Shown: piece by piece, positions 1 to 9,251 of the stretch
Numbering within the stretch: the first letter of the stretch is position 1
Layout of the letters: the number at the start of each line of letters is the position of its first letter
DNA from: Candidatus Puniceispirillum marinum IMCC1322
GTDB taxonomy: Bacteria; Pseudomonadota; Alphaproteobacteria; Puniceispirillales; Puniceispirillaceae
Assembly: GCF_000024465.1 (NCBI RefSeq)
Contig: NC_014010.1
Coordinates: 2,269,001 to 2,333,000, forward strand
Direction: 5' to 3'
Length of the DNA: 64,000 bases
The notes under the pieces: model-generated
The model's database searches: none
What the model saw: only the letters and a program-made list of their open reading frames with translations
What the model was told of the DNA's origin: nothing
Translations under genes and position numbers: made by a program

Positions 1-303
1 AGCTGATTTACTAAACCCCTAAATTATATTGAATGTGAGTAGCTTTGTCTTTTATTGCAAAAATATTTCAGTAATTGATTTATCTTCAATGATTCCCCCA
101 ACGTTCAAAAATGCAAACTAAACTGGCGGTTTTATGCCATTTTTTGGGACTATGCGTTCATTTTTATCACGTGAATAAACGTTTTTGCCAAAAACGGCAC
201 AATCAATTTCAAAATAAGTAATTGATTGGATTATCGAGAGTGTTAGTTTTGCTTAACTAATAATCCGGTTTTAAGATCGGAAATTTCAAACGGAGGAATT
301 ATA
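1..303. other. AT-rich leader upstream of TRAP operon
   Basis: No gene is supported in this stretch. It is AT-rich and lies directly before the TRAP binding-protein gene, so it probably carries that operon's promoter. A 7-1-7 palindrome lies at 181-195, and a strong ribosome binding site (GGAGGAAT) ends a few bases before the start codon at 304. The gene to the left is outside the window. Confidence 0.6.
181..195. promoter_or_regulatory. Palindromic operator candidate
   Basis: GTTTTTGCCAAAAAC is a perfect 7-1-7 inverted repeat about 110 bases before the TRAP operon start. Its symmetry suggests a binding site for a dimeric regulator of the operon. No regulator gene is visible beside it, and AT-rich palindromes also arise by chance. 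Confidence 0.3.
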
Positions 304-1440
304 ATGAGCGATAGTCGTAGAAATTTTCTTACTGGAGCGGCTGTGATAGGCGCAGCTGCTGCGGGTTACGCGGTTGGTATTGGTGGCAAAGACGAAAAAA
401 AAGATACGCTATCTGCACCGGCTGTAAACAAAAATGAAGGTGTCAGTCTCAAGATGCAAGCATCTTGGGGCGGTGGTATTTTCTTGGAAAATGCCAAGTC
501 ATATGTTGACCGCGTGCATGCCATGGCTGGTAAAGATCTGAAGATTGATCTGCTTGCTGTTAACGCCGTGGTAAAAACAAGCCAGATGCAGGATGCTGTT
601 CATCGCGGCGTTCTTGACGCAGCGCATTATGTACCTGCTTACTGGTATTCAAAGTCAAAATCAGCTTCTTTGTTTGGAACTGGTCCTTGCTTTGGCTGGT
701 CTTCACAGGAAGTTCTTGGCTGGGCGCATTATGGCGGCGGTATGGAGCTGTTTAATGAGCTTATGGAAAGCCTCGGCTTGAACGTTGTTTCATTCTTTAA
801 CAGTCCAATGCCTGCACAGCCACTTGGTTGGTTCAAAGAAGAAATCAAAGACGCATCACAGATGGACGGACTTAAGTATCGTACAGTTGGACTTGCGGCT
901 GACGTGCTTATGGAAATGGGTATGTCTGTTGTGCAGCTTCCAGGTGGTGAAATTCAGCCAGCAATGAAGTCTGGTCTGATCGATGCGGCTGAGTTTAACA
1001 ACCCGACATCTGACCGTGACTTTGGTATGCAGGACGTGTCAAAGGATTACCATTTGGCATCATTCCACCAGTCACAGGAATTCTTCGAAGTGACCTTCAA
1101 CAAGGAGAAGTATAACTCGCTTCCATCAGAGCTTCAGGCAATCTTGAAGCATGCGTCAGAAGCCGAAAGTTCAAACTTCTATTGGCACAACACAAAGCGT
1201 TATGCTGATGACCTGGTTCGTCTGCAGAACGAAAGTGGCGTTAAAGTCCACCGGACACCTGACTCAGTGATGGCTGCCCAGCTTAAAGCTTGGGACGTTG
1301 TTGTAGATCGTATTTCGGCTGAAGATCCTTTCTTTGCAAAGGTTATTGAATCACAGAAGGCCTATGCCAAAGACGTGATGAACTATCTGAATCTGAATCA
1401 GCCTGACTACAAGCTGGCTTACAACCACCACTTTGGCTAG
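304..1440 (+). CDS. dctP: TRAP transporter substrate-binding protein (DctP family)
   Basis: Periplasmic binding protein of a tripartite ATP-independent (TRAP) uptake system, which captures an organic acid or similar anion and hands it to the DctQM permease. The first 25 residues form a twin-arginine signal (SRRNFL at residues 4-9, then a small-residue hydrophobic stretch), so export is probably by Tat, as seen in TakP-type receptors. The mature part has the DctP pattern of a Trp-containing start followed by a GKDLKID-type strand. At 378 aa it is full length for the family. The ligand cannot be read from sequence. It is first in an operon with dctQ, dctM and an amidase, which hints at an amide or its acid, but that is inference. 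Confidence 0.9.
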   Translation: MSDSRRNFLTGAAVIGAAAAGYAVGIGGKDEKKDTLSAPAVNKNEGVSLKMQASWGGGIFLENAKSYVDRVHAMAGKDLKIDLLAVNAVVKTSQMQDAVHRGVLDAAHYVPAYWYSKSKSASLFGTGPCFGWSSQEVLGWAHYGGGMELFNELMESLGLNVVSFFNSPMPAQPLGWFKEEIKDASQMDGLKYRTVGLAADVLMEMGMSVVQLPGGEIQPAMKSGLIDAAEFNNPTSDRDFGMQDVSKDYHLASFHQSQEFFEVTFNKEKYNSLPSELQAILKHASEAESSNFYWHNTKRYADDLVRLQNESGVKVHRTPDSVMAAQLKAWDVVVDRISAEDPFFAKVIESQKAYAKDVMNYLNLNQPDYKLAYNHHFG

Positions 1441-1465
1441 GTTGTAATTTCGAAAGATTATTTAT

Positions 1466-1487
1466 CAGGAGGCCTAATGGCCTCCTG
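1466..1487 (+). terminator. Intercistronic hairpin between dctP and dctQ
   Basis: A perfect 9-bp stem (CAGGAGGCC / GGCCTCCTG) with a TAAT loop is followed by ACTTTTATTT. It sits 25 bases after the dctP stop and before dctQ. Such hairpins often act as partial terminators or 3' mRNA stabilisers, giving excess binding protein over permease. The T-run is interrupted, so full termination is unlikely. Confidence 0.75.
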
Positions 1488-1525
1488 ACTTTTATTTAAT
1501 TTTAGAACTATTAGCGGAGCCTGCC

Positions 1526-2086
1526 ATGACGCAGTTCATCTATGCTATCGAAAGCCTTAGTGTCTGGGTGGGTCGTGCCTTCGGATGGTGTATTCTGGTA
1601 CTTACCTTCTCGGTATCTTACGAGGTGTTTGTTCGCTACGTATTGAACTCACCAACAGTCTGGGCCTTTGATGTGATGGTACAGATGTATGGCGCGCTAT
1701 TTCTTATGGCTGGCCCCTATGCGCTGGCACAAGATTCGCATGTGCGCGGTGATGTCTTATACCGTTTATTTTCGGTAAAATGGCAAGCGCGGGTCGATTT
1801 CGTTCTGTATTTGCTATTTTTCTTCCCTGGTATTCTGGCGTTGTTCTGGTTTGGATGGGAAATCGCCTCGGATAGCTGGCGCTATGAGGAAGTGAGCTGG
1901 AATTCACCAGCCCGTATCCAGATTTATTTCTTCAAGACATTGATTCCATTAGCAGGTTTTCTGCTCATTCTGCAGGGTCTCGCCGAGCTGGCGCGGTGTT
2001 GGCGGGCAATGCAATCAGGTGTCTGGATGGAACGTCTTTCCGATGTCAAGGAAACCGAAGACATGCTGATGGAACAATCTAACTAG
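1526..2086 (+). CDS. dctQ: TRAP transporter small permease subunit (DctQ family)
   Basis: Small membrane subunit that couples the binding protein to the large permease in TRAP uptake. The 186-residue protein has four predicted membrane segments (roughly residues 16-36, 50-70, 92-112 and 133-155) and the family pattern RYVLNSPTVWAFDV around residues 37-50. The length is typical. A GGAG motif lies about 6 bases before the ATG. The gene follows the intercistronic hairpin after dctP and precedes dctM by 70 bases, so the three genes form one transport operon. Confidence 0.9.
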   Translation: MTQFIYAIESLSVWVGRAFGWCILVLTFSVSYEVFVRYVLNSPTVWAFDVMVQMYGALFLMAGPYALAQDSHVRGDVLYRLFSVKWQARVDFVLYLLFFFPGILALFWFGWEIASDSWRYEEVSWNSPARIQIYFFKTLIPLAGFLLILQGLAELARCWRAMQSGVWMERLSDVKETEDMLMEQSN

Positions 2087-2156
2087 GTGATGACGCCTGT
2101 GTCATGCACGTTACATATTGCCAATAGGGCAGATTATTTTTGAAAGTTAAGTTGAG

Positions 2157-3521
2157 ATGACCGATCCACAAGTTGCCATTTTAATGTTGTGCCTGTTTAT
2201 TGTGCTGGTACTGCTCGGGTTTCCCATTGCATTCACTTTGTTGGCGATGGGTGTTGGGTTTGGTTACTATGCCTATTATCAGGGCGGTATCGAAACCTTT
2301 GGTGATTTATTCAACAATAACATTTTCTATCTGTTGAACCAGAATACCTATTCGGTCATGGAAAATGATACGCTCGTGGCAATACCGCTATTCCTGTTTA
2401 TGGGCTATGTGGTTGAACGTGCAAATATTGTTAACCGCTTATTTTATTCATTGCAGATGGCCGCACGAAATTTGCCTGGTTCAATGGCGATTGCGGCACT
2501 TATTACCTGTGCTGTGTTTTCAACCGCGTCAGGTATTGTTGGTGCGGTGGTAACCTTGATGGGATTGCTGGCTTTTCCAGCGATGGCAAGCGCTGGATAT
2601 AACAAGCAGTTTGCATCAGGCGTGATCTGCGCTGGTGGTACGCTTGGTATTCTTATTCCACCATCAATCATGCTGATCGTTTATGCCGCTATTGCCGAAT
2701 TATCGCCTTTACGTCTCTATGCGGCGGCCATGTTCCCCGGGCTCTTACTTGCCAGCCTTTATATACTTTATGTGGTTGTGCGGGTGATGTCGCAACCAAG
2801 TCTGGCGCCGAAACCGCGTGATGAGGACGTGCCGCCTGCCAGTAAAATATATTGGGATTTGATCGTTTCCTTTGTGCCGCTAACAGCCCTTATTGCCACC
2901 GTTCTGGGGTCAATTCTGGGAGGGCTTGCCACCCCTGCCGAAGCGGCTGCTATGGGCGCGCTAGGCGGTTTATTTCTTGCGCTTCTATATCGCTCTCTTA
3001 GCTGGGAAAAGGTCAAGGAGTCAGTATTCCTGACAGCCAAGGCCACCGCGATGGTGTGTTGGCTATTTATCGGTTCATGGACATTTGCGTCGGTGTTTTC
3101 ATATCTTGGCGGGCATGATGTGATCGAACATTGGGTGTTGTCATTCGATCTGGAGCCTTGGCAGTTCCTGGTGCTTGTTCAGATCATCATCTTTGTTCTG
3201 GGCTGGCCACTGGAATGGTCCGAAATTCTGATTATCTTCGTGCCTATCTTCCTGCCGATGCTCGATAATTTCGGTGTTAATCCATATTTCTTTGCGATGC
3301 TGGTGGCACTCAATCTGCAGACGTCCTTCCTGACGCCGCCAATGGCGATGTCGGCCTACTATCTAAAAGGCGTACTGAAAGACCAGATTGAATTGATGGA
3401 CATTTTCAAGGGTATTTTGCCGTATCTGGCAATTGTTATCTTCTCGATGGTGTTGCTCTATCAATTCCCGGGTATCGCTTTGTGGCTTCCGGACTATCTG
3501 TTTGGTGAATATATTCAATAA
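2157..3521 (+). CDS. dctM: TRAP transporter large permease subunit (DctM family)
   Basis: Main transport subunit of the TRAP system, a sodium- or proton-coupled secondary carrier of about 12 membrane segments. The 454-residue length and repeated hydrophobic segments fit DctM. Typical family stretches are visible, for example GTLGILIPPSIMLIVYA at about residue 161 and the Gly/Ala-rich TPAEAAAMGALGG near residue 260. The ribosome binding site is weak (AAGTTGAG just before the ATG). The next gene, an amidase, starts 39 bases downstream, so uptake and hydrolysis are probably expressed together. Confidence 0.92.
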   Translation: MTDPQVAILMLCLFIVLVLLGFPIAFTLLAMGVGFGYYAYYQGGIETFGDLFNNNIFYLLNQNTYSVMENDTLVAIPLFLFMGYVVERANIVNRLFYSLQMAARNLPGSMAIAALITCAVFSTASGIVGAVVTLMGLLAFPAMASAGYNKQFASGVICAGGTLGILIPPSIMLIVYAAIAELSPLRLYAAAMFPGLLLASLYILYVVVRVMSQPSLAPKPRDEDVPPASKIYWDLIVSFVPLTALIATVLGSILGGLATPAEAAAMGALGGLFLALLYRSLSWEKVKESVFLTAKATAMVCWLFIGSWTFASVFSYLGGHDVIEHWVLSFDLEPWQFLVLVQIIIFVLGWPLEWSEILIIFVPIFLPMLDNFGVNPYFFAMLVALNLQTSFLTPPMAMSAYYLKGVLKDQIELMDIFKGILPYLAIVIFSMVLLYQFPGIALWLPDYLFGEYIQ

Positions 3522-3560
3522 GGTTGGCAAGATCACAACTTTATCAGAAACGGAAACGAT

Positions 3561-4925
3561 ATGACATCTGCTGTGGAAATGGTGCGCATGGTGCGTGACG
3601 GGCAGGTAACGTCAGTTCAGCTTGTTACTGCCTGTCTTGACAAGATCGAAGCGGAAAATGACCAGCTCAAGGCATGGGCGCATATTGACCGTGAAGCGGC
3701 ATTGGCGCGTGCTGGCGAGATGGACTACATCCGTTTAACTGGCCGGCCTATGGGTGCCCTGCATGGCGTGCCGGTCGGGGTAAAGGATATTGTCGATACA
3801 CGTGCCTTTCCAACTGAATATGGCACACCTGTTATGTCGGGACGTCAGCCAGATCATGATGCCCGCGTCATTGCCCAACTTCTTGATGCTGGTGCGATCA
3901 TTATAGGTAAAACGGTGACAACGCCATTCGCGTTTCTTGATCCATCCGCAACGCGTAACCCGCATAATATAGCCTTTTCGCCAGGTGGATCATCATCGGG
4001 TTCGGCGGCGGCTGTTGCGGCGGGGCATGTACCGATTGCGATTGGGTCACAAACCAATGGGTCAGTGATCAGGCCAGCGTCTTATTGCGGGGTATTTGGG
4101 TTCAAACCAACTTCTGGCATTCTGCCGCGCACAGGGGTTTTGCAAACCTCGCAAACATTGGACCAACTAGGCGTGTTCTCGCTATATCTAGAAGATACGG
4201 CCTTGCTTGCGGACGTTCTGGCTATGTATGACCCTGCCGATACAGCTTCATATCCATGGCCACGGCCACATATGCTGTCAGGTGTGCAAGAAGATGTGCC
4301 AATCGAACCGAATTTTGTCTGGCTTGAAATGCCATATTTCGGAACGCTTGATGATGATGCCCGCAAAGGCATGAACGAAGTCATTGATGCGCTTGGTGGA
4401 CAAATCGAAGTCATTGATGCCGAACAGTCGTTCAAGGACATGCCTGAGGCGCATAAAATCATTCAGGACTATGAAATTTCGCGTAACCTTGAATGGGCGT
4501 TGCGCGACCATGAAGACCAGCTATTTGACAAATTTGCAGATATGTTACGTCGTGGCACCAAGATCAGCGACGAAGATTATCAGGAAGCTTTGAAATTCCG
4601 CACGGCGATGATTGGCTATTTTGCGGCATTTTTCAAAGATTATGATGCAATCTTGACGCCAAGCTCATCTGGACAAGCAACCAAATTTGACGACGGCACG
4701 GGTGATCCAATTTTCTGTACCTATTGGACCCTGTGCGGCTTACCATGCGTAACCTTGCCCATTTTAACCTCAGGCGAGGGTATGCCGGTTGGTGTGCAGC
4801 TTGTGGGTAATCGCGAAGAAGATAATCGATTAATGCGGTCAGCACGGTGGATGTTGAATAAGTTATCTGCTCCACTTGACGAACATGACGGCACCAGTGA
4901 AACTGGTGAAAGGAGCGGATTATGA
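3561..4925 (+). CDS. Amidase (amidase-signature family)
   Basis: Cytoplasmic amide hydrolase of the amidase-signature family, which uses a Ser-cisSer-Lys triad to release ammonia or an amine and a carboxylic acid. The triad can be placed: Lys75 in VGVKDIVDT, the Ser pair in PGGSSSGSAAAVAAG (about residues 141-155, cis-Ser about 146) and nucleophile Ser168 in QTNGSVIRPAS. No signal peptide is seen, and 454 aa is normal. The gene follows dctM in the same operon and overlaps the next small gene by 4 bases (ATGA). The likely role is to hydrolyse the compound imported by the TRAP system. The substrate is unknown, and GatA is unlikely because no gatB or gatC is nearby. Confidence 0.88.
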   Translation: MTSAVEMVRMVRDGQVTSVQLVTACLDKIEAENDQLKAWAHIDREAALARAGEMDYIRLTGRPMGALHGVPVGVKDIVDTRAFPTEYGTPVMSGRQPDHDARVIAQLLDAGAIIIGKTVTTPFAFLDPSATRNPHNIAFSPGGSSSGSAAAVAAGHVPIAIGSQTNGSVIRPASYCGVFGFKPTSGILPRTGVLQTSQTLDQLGVFSLYLEDTALLADVLAMYDPADTASYPWPRPHMLSGVQEDVPIEPNFVWLEMPYFGTLDDDARKGMNEVIDALGGQIEVIDAEQSFKDMPEAHKIIQDYEISRNLEWALRDHEDQLFDKFADMLRRGTKISDEDYQEALKFRTAMIGYFAAFFKDYDAILTPSSSGQATKFDDGTGDPIFCTYWTLCGLPCVTLPILTSGEGMPVGVQLVGNREEDNRLMRSARWMLNKLSAPLDEHDGTSETGERSGL

Positions 4926-5119
4926 TTTCAAGAACCACAAAAATGATATCAACTTTTATTGCAACCATTCTGGTTATGACATTTGTCTTTGGCCTTGCTG
5001 AAAGCATTAGTTCAGGCTTTGCCGGCTTTTATGGCGGGCTTCCATTCTGGATTATTGCAATTGTGGTGATGGGTATGGCGTTTTACGACATGTATGATGA
5101 GGCCTTCAAAAAGAAGTAG
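4922..5119 (+). CDS. Small membrane protein, unknown function
   Basis: A 65-residue protein with two predicted membrane helices (about residues 9-29 and 38-56) and a short charged tail ending in Lys residues. Its ATG overlaps the amidase stop (ATGA), so it is translationally coupled to the TRAP-amidase operon. I do not recognise a family. Coupling and hydrophobicity make it a real gene rather than a chance frame, perhaps an accessory membrane subunit. Confidence 0.65.
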   Translation: MISRTTKMISTFIATILVMTFVFGLAESISSGFAGFYGGLPFWIIAIVVMGMAFYDMYDEAFKKK

Positions 5120-5135
5120 GCTTCTCACGCCAAGA

Positions 5136-5528
5136 TTATTCGAGGCTTTTATATATGTTGAGCTCGTTCCAGTATTTTTCAGTCAGAATATTGGTGTCTT
5201 TCAAACGCAGTGAAAGGCTTCTTATTATGGCAATGATGACAGGGTCGCTTTCTTTGAGTTTCTGACGCACCTGCTCGCTATCGATAATGTTTATGATGCA
5301 ATTGGTATCGGCAATAACCGTCGCTGACCGCGCAGAATTGGTGACTGGTGCAGTTTCACCGAAAATTTCACCAGGCCCAAGTACGGATAACAGCAAACCA
5401 TTTTTGCTGATGATCGATACATTGCCGCTATGGATGAGATATAGCTCGTCGCCTGCATCACCAACGTTATAGACCACGTCCCCTTTTTTGAACGGACGAG
5501 ACTGATATTTGCGAGATGATCGGCTCAT
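5136..5528 (-). CDS. Single-domain cyclic-nucleotide-binding (cNMP) protein
   Basis: A 130-residue protein made almost only of a Crp-type cyclic-nucleotide-binding beta-barrel. The phosphate-binding cassette is readable as GEIFGETAPVTNSARSATV at about residues 53-71, including the Glu and Arg that contact a cyclic nucleotide. A C-terminal helix follows, but there is no helix-turn-helix, so it is unlikely to bind DNA on its own. It may be a ligand-binding partner or adaptor. It converges with the TRAP-amidase operon. A second stand-alone cNMP domain occurs at 24232-24570. Confidence 0.8.
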   Translation of the reverse strand: MSRSSRKYQSRPFKKGDVVYNVGDAGDELYLIHSGNVSIISKNGLLLSVLGPGEIFGETAPVTNSARSATVIADTNCIINIIDSEQVRQKLKESDPVIIAIIRSLSLRLKDTNILTEKYWNELNIYKSLE

Positions 5529-5660
5529 AGGCCTGCCCCTGTAAAATTAATACTAGCTGGGTTTCGAATGATTATCTTCATATATCCCCTACATTCTGAG
5601 ATTAACATATTACATTTGATTAATACACAGATTGAAACAAAACCTTCATAAAGCTGGCTG

Positions 5661-5954
5661 TTATTCAACCCATGTACGGCTTCTGCGCGGGCCTAGATCA
5701 CGGCTCATCCATTCGCTCATGGCATCAGCAAGATTCTTTGTGCGTTCCCGGTTTTTCTTCAAATCAACATCAAGCGGGATGACGATATCGCCGTCCAGAC
5801 GAACGCGGGGTGGCGTATAGTCAGAGAAGTTTTTTAACAGAACCACCAAAGCGTCCATAAGCGCAGATTCCTGCGTCGCTAGATCACTGGTTGTATCATC
5901 AAAATCGGCATCGGGTAATAAGGCGTTGGTGGCGCGGCGACTATCAGTTGTCAT
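5661..5954 (-). CDS. Conserved hypothetical protein
   Basis: A 97-residue soluble protein, acidic in its first half and basic in its last third (KKNRERTKNL around residue 66, then a RRSR tail). It has no signal peptide or membrane helix. I do not recognise the family. Standing alone in codon-like sequence between flanking intergenic gaps of about 130 bases, it is probably a real monocistronic gene. Confidence 0.55.
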   Translation of the reverse strand: MTTDSRRATNALLPDADFDDTTSDLATQESALMDALVVLLKNFSDYTPPRVRLDGDIVIPLDVDLKKNRERTKNLADAMSEWMSRDLGPRRSRTWVE

Positions 5955-6083
5955 AATATCTCCTATCTTAATATCGGTCGTTATTCAGCCCAGATAAAGT
6001 CTATGTTACTCAGATAAGATGGTTGCGAACATTGAATTATGACGCGCGCACCATATCTATAAATCATCAATTAGTCATGGCGT

Positions 6084-6449
6084 ATGCAAAAAATGATCCA
6101 AATCTATTATGATGGAAAATGTGGGCTCTGTAGCAAGGAAATCCAGCATTATAAGCATATCGCGCCAGCGGGTATCTTTGCTTGGCATGATGTTGCTACC
6201 GACCCGTCACCATTAATGCCGCTTGGGGTTGCGCAAGCCGATGCGTTGCGTCGCCTTCATGCCAAGGATAGCCAAGACAAAATGCATATTGGTGTTGATG
6301 CGTTTATTGTGATTTGGCGACATCTGCCACGCTGGCATTTGCTGGCGACATTCATATCAATTCCCGGGATCAGGCATGTTACGAATTTTGCCTATGCACG
6401 CTTTGCCGATTACCGGTTTAAACGGTTACCACATTGCCAGTTATCCTAG
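6084..6449 (+). CDS. DCC-family thiol-disulfide oxidoreductase (DUF393)
   Basis: A small thioredoxin-like protein of the DCC family. The defining motif YYDGKCGLCSKE lies at residues 8-19, with the CxxC pair at its centre. The family is thought to handle thiol-disulfide exchange, though its partners are poorly known. At 121 aa it is full length. Its last 9 bases overlap the convergent winged-helix gene on the other strand. Confidence 0.85.
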   Translation: MQKMIQIYYDGKCGLCSKEIQHYKHIAPAGIFAWHDVATDPSPLMPLGVAQADALRRLHAKDSQDKMHIGVDAFIVIWRHLPRWHLLATFISIPGIRHVTNFAYARFADYRFKRLPHCQLS

Positions 6450-6737
6450 GCAATATTGACCGGATCGCTTATTGCCAACATGTTTGATGAGTGACTTTTC
6501 GGTCAAGGTACGAAGGCAGCGGAACAAGGTTGCGCGCGGTATTAATCGGATGTCGGTTTTTGATAACGTTAAATCAGCAAGTGATGTATTGGCGCCACTA
6601 GACAATTCATTATAGGCAATAGCCAATAAGATAGCTGTTTCTGATGCTGTTAAGTGACTTATCCCTAAATGATTATTTAAGTTATCAAGTGATCTAACAA
6701 GATCTAAATATTCGGCAATTACGTTACTAGCTACCAT
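6441..6737 (-). CDS. Winged-helix DNA-binding protein (MarR-like)
   Basis: A 98-residue protein with a helix-turn-helix and wing in its second half. The recognition part reads IPRATLFRCLRTLTEKSLIK (about residues 67-86) and is followed by a wing ending RSGQYCLG. It is clearly related to the protein at 14461-14757, which has the matching patterns SPTLYRSFQTLIKNGFIK and RSGLYHI. Both are short MarR-like regulators with no ligand domain. The target is unknown, possibly its own promoter. It overlaps the DCC gene end-to-end on the opposite strand. Confidence 0.75.
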   Translation of the reverse strand: MVASNVIAEYLDLVRSLDNLNNHLGISHLTASETAILLAIAYNELSSGANTSLADLTLSKTDIRLIPRATLFRCLRTLTEKSLIKHVGNKRSGQYCLG

Positions 6738-6939
6738 AATTTGAAATTCCAGAATTAAGCCCTTTTATGATTATTTCAAAATAATGCAAAAGACGACATT
6801 TTTCTAGATAAAATACGTTAAAGACCGATAATTATTAGCCATTTTGGTCGTTTTTATTGTCATTTTTTGCATGGTTAAGTGAATTTTTGGCTATGTATCA
6901 AAGCTTGTATTAACCTCAAAATATGCCTAGGATTTTTCC

Positions 6940-7821
6940 ATGACGAATAAAGATTGGTTGCGTATTGTCACACTTGGCGTTTTATGGGGAAGTAGCTTTC
7001 TATATGCCGAAATACTTCTGCGCTATTTAAACCCACTTATGATCGTGTTTCTGCGCGTTAGTCTGGCGGGCTTAATCCTGCTTCTGATATGTTTGATAAA
7101 ACGCATGCCAATACAGCTGACAGGTACTGATCTGTTCACTATTGGTGTTATGGGCGCCTTAAATAATGTCATCCCTTTCAGCCTGATTGTATGGGGTCAG
7201 CAAACTACAACAGGTGGACTGGCTTCGATTATCAATGCCTCGACAGCTTTCTTTTCGATTTTGCTGGCGGCGCTTTTTATTCCACAGGAACGCTTGACCT
7301 GGAATCGGGTTGGCGGGGTGCTGATTGGCGTAACGGGTGTTGCCATGGCGGTTGGCCCAGCAAACATACTGCAATTTTCCGGAAGCGATAGCGGTAAATA
7401 TATGATTTTACTAGCAACGATTTCCTATGCCATTGCCGGCGTTTGGGCCAAGATGAGAATGCAGAATTTACCATCAATGATATCGGCAACAGGTATGTTG
7501 GTGGCTAGCGCAATGATGATGGTGCCGTTATTATTTGTGACAGATACTTTTCAGATCGCGCCAATCGACTTGTATGTGTTTTTCATAGCGTTTCAATTTG
7601 CGGTGATCTGCTCAGTTTTAGCCTATCTGCTATATTTCAAAATTCTGGAAACGATGGGTGCGGGCAATTTATTGATATGTACGATTATTGTGCCGCCGTC
7701 AGCCATTCTTCTTGAGGTGCTGGTGCTGGATGAGGTGATTGGCCTGAATGAACTGGCTGGGCTTGCGATTGTGACAGCTGGGATGATTGTGCTGGATGGA
7801 CGCCTTTTACCTCGCAGATAA
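6940..7821 (+). CDS. EamA-family (DMT) transporter
   Basis: A membrane carrier of the drug/metabolite transporter superfamily with ten predicted helices in two EamA repeats. The first repeat starts with the pattern LGVLWGSSFLYAEILLRYLNP (abridged), and the second begins near residue 150 with ILLATISYAIAGVWAK. The 293-residue length is typical. Such carriers usually export amino acids or metabolites, but the substrate cannot be assigned. It is monocistronic, with about 200 bases of AT-rich leader in front. Confidence 0.85.
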   Translation: MTNKDWLRIVTLGVLWGSSFLYAEILLRYLNPLMIVFLRVSLAGLILLLICLIKRMPIQLTGTDLFTIGVMGALNNVIPFSLIVWGQQTTTGGLASIINASTAFFSILLAALFIPQERLTWNRVGGVLIGVTGVAMAVGPANILQFSGSDSGKYMILLATISYAIAGVWAKMRMQNLPSMISATGMLVASAMMMVPLLFVTDTFQIAPIDLYVFFIAFQFAVICSVLAYLLYFKILETMGAGNLLICTIIVPPSAILLEVLVLDEVIGLNELAGLAIVTAGMIVLDGRLLPRR

Positions 7822-7955
7822 TTTTCAAAGATCGCTCGCATGTAAAACCCGTTATTTGTATTTGGCTTTTTCCATATTTGAGTCATGCTGATAGGTAACC
7901 ATTCAGGGTGGAGTCAGCATCTCTTTACCAAGCTGACCTTGCTGTCAGGTAAGAA

Positions 7956-8462
7956 TCAAATGTTGGTTGCAAGGCGCAGTGTGACACAGGTCACCATCTT
8001 TTTACGGGGGAGACAATAGGTTTCTTCGGTACCTGTTTCCTGAAAGCCAAGCTTGTTCAATACATGCGCTGACGCTTCATTGCCGGTGATGTAGCTGGCT
8101 TTGATATAGGTGGCATCTAGCGTCTTTTGCACAATATCAAGAAAAGCCCTTGCGGCTTCGGTTGCATATCCATGTCCCCAATGTGACGCGCCAAGCCAAT
8201 AGCCCAGTTCATAAGATTGGGTATCGGCATCGGTGGTTAGCACAACACCACCAATTAATTTATGCTGTCTGAAAATATTAATATTGAATGGCTGGTCTTT
8301 TATGATGTGCAGAAATTCGTCAGCATGATGCTCGGTATAGGGATAGGGAACCCGTGTAAGCCATCTGGCAACATCCCATGCGCCAATTTCCCTGACAAGA
8401 GTGCTTTTATCGCGCGATGTCGCTTGACGCAATATGAGGCGTTTGGTGGTGATTTCAGTCAT
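7956..8462 (-). CDS. GNAT acetyltransferase (RimJ/RimL type)
   Basis: N-acetyltransferase of the GNAT superfamily. The N-terminus TEITTKRLILRQATSRD is the usual RimJ/RimL opening, and the acetyl-CoA loop is seen as YWLGASHWGHGYATEAARAF at about residues 87-106, followed by ASAHVLNKLGFQETG (about 129-143). The length of 168 aa is normal. It probably acetylates an amine such as a ribosomal-protein N-terminus or a small amine. The exact acceptor is not readable. It lies alone, head-to-tail with a small unknown gene. Confidence 0.85.
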   Translation of the reverse strand: MTEITTKRLILRQATSRDKSTLVREIGAWDVARWLTRVPYPYTEHHADEFLHIIKDQPFNINIFRQHKLIGGVVLTTDADTQSYELGYWLGASHWGHGYATEAARAFLDIVQKTLDATYIKASYITGNEASAHVLNKLGFQETGTEETYCLPRKKMVTCVTLRLATNI

Positions 8463-8510
8463 ATTACAAGCTAGTTTAAGGGTATTAATATTTGATGGAA
8501 CCGGTTTGTG

Positions 8511-8783
8511 CTATGACGGGCATAAAGCCACAATGTCGGATTCATATTCCGGAAAATAGCGCGCAATTACGGGCAATTCAAAGCATGCCAAAATGGATGT
8601 GTTTGGTTCGCGTGCCAATAGAAAATCAAACGACAAAGCTACAAGCTGTTCTTTGGATATAACACCCTTGGTCAGTGTGTGATGATACTCATCGCTGACG
8701 GTTACGATATGTGACGTGCGGGTGGATGCGGTGATCGTGACCGCAAAGGTGACGTCGCTCTGGGCTTTTATATCAATAGACAT
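8511..8783 (-). CDS. Conserved hypothetical protein
   Basis: A 90-residue protein predicted to be mainly beta-stranded in its first half (IKAQSDVTFAVTITAST), with a helical second half around FDFLLAREPNTS. It has no signal or membrane helix. I do not recognise the family with certainty. It is divergent from the small membrane protein that starts at 8838, and the 54-base gap must hold both promoters. Confidence 0.55.
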   Translation of the reverse strand: MSIDIKAQSDVTFAVTITASTRTSHIVTVSDEYHHTLTKGVISKEQLVALSFDFLLAREPNTSILACFELPVIARYFPEYESDIVALCPS

Positions 8784-8837
8784 GCTTCATGGTACCGCTA
8801 TATGTAAATATACAGGTTCATAATAAGGGAGGCCATA

Positions 8838-9065
8838 ATGTTTAAAAACCCGAAATATCTTGAATGGTTTGGTGTTGTCACCGCCATCACCTATTCGATG
8901 CTGGTCGCCCTGAATATAGGCCAAGAATTTGTTGGTTTTACATTGCTATTTATATCTGCCATTTCAATTGGTTTATGGGCCTATGCAGGCAAGCATAGAG
9001 GCATTTTGTTTCTGCAGTTTTTTTATGCCGCCGCCGGAATTGTTGGCATGTTGCGATGGTTTTAG
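8838..9065 (+). CDS. Small membrane protein, unknown function
   Basis: A 75-residue integral membrane protein with three predicted helices (about residues 10-28, 31-48 and 55-74) ending in a GMLRWF motif. A good AGGGAGG ribosome binding site precedes the ATG. The spacing of Gly and aromatic residues recalls small PnuC-like or DUF-type membrane proteins of alphaproteobacteria, but no function is known to me. Confidence 0.6.
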   Translation: MFKNPKYLEWFGVVTAITYSMLVALNIGQEFVGFTLLFISAISIGLWAYAGKHRGILFLQFFYAAAGIVGMLRWF

Positions 9066-9251
9066 GTTTTTGTAAAAATTTGCCCAGCGTTAATGTTGTC
9101 ATTTTAGACCTTCCTAACTTGGCGAAGGCCACGTCCACGTTGTTCCTATTATAAACAGACTTCTGTTTTGGTGCCTAAAACGCTAGCATATAGAGCGTGC
9201 TGGTTTGATGGCATGCTTTGCTGTGCGAAATCGCCCCGTTAGGAGAAACAG

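Noticed and set aside
4082-4462. 126-residue open frame on the minus strand inside the amidase gene
   Set aside because: The plus-strand amidase carries a full catalytic triad. The antisense frame is a Ser/Cys-rich shadow without features.
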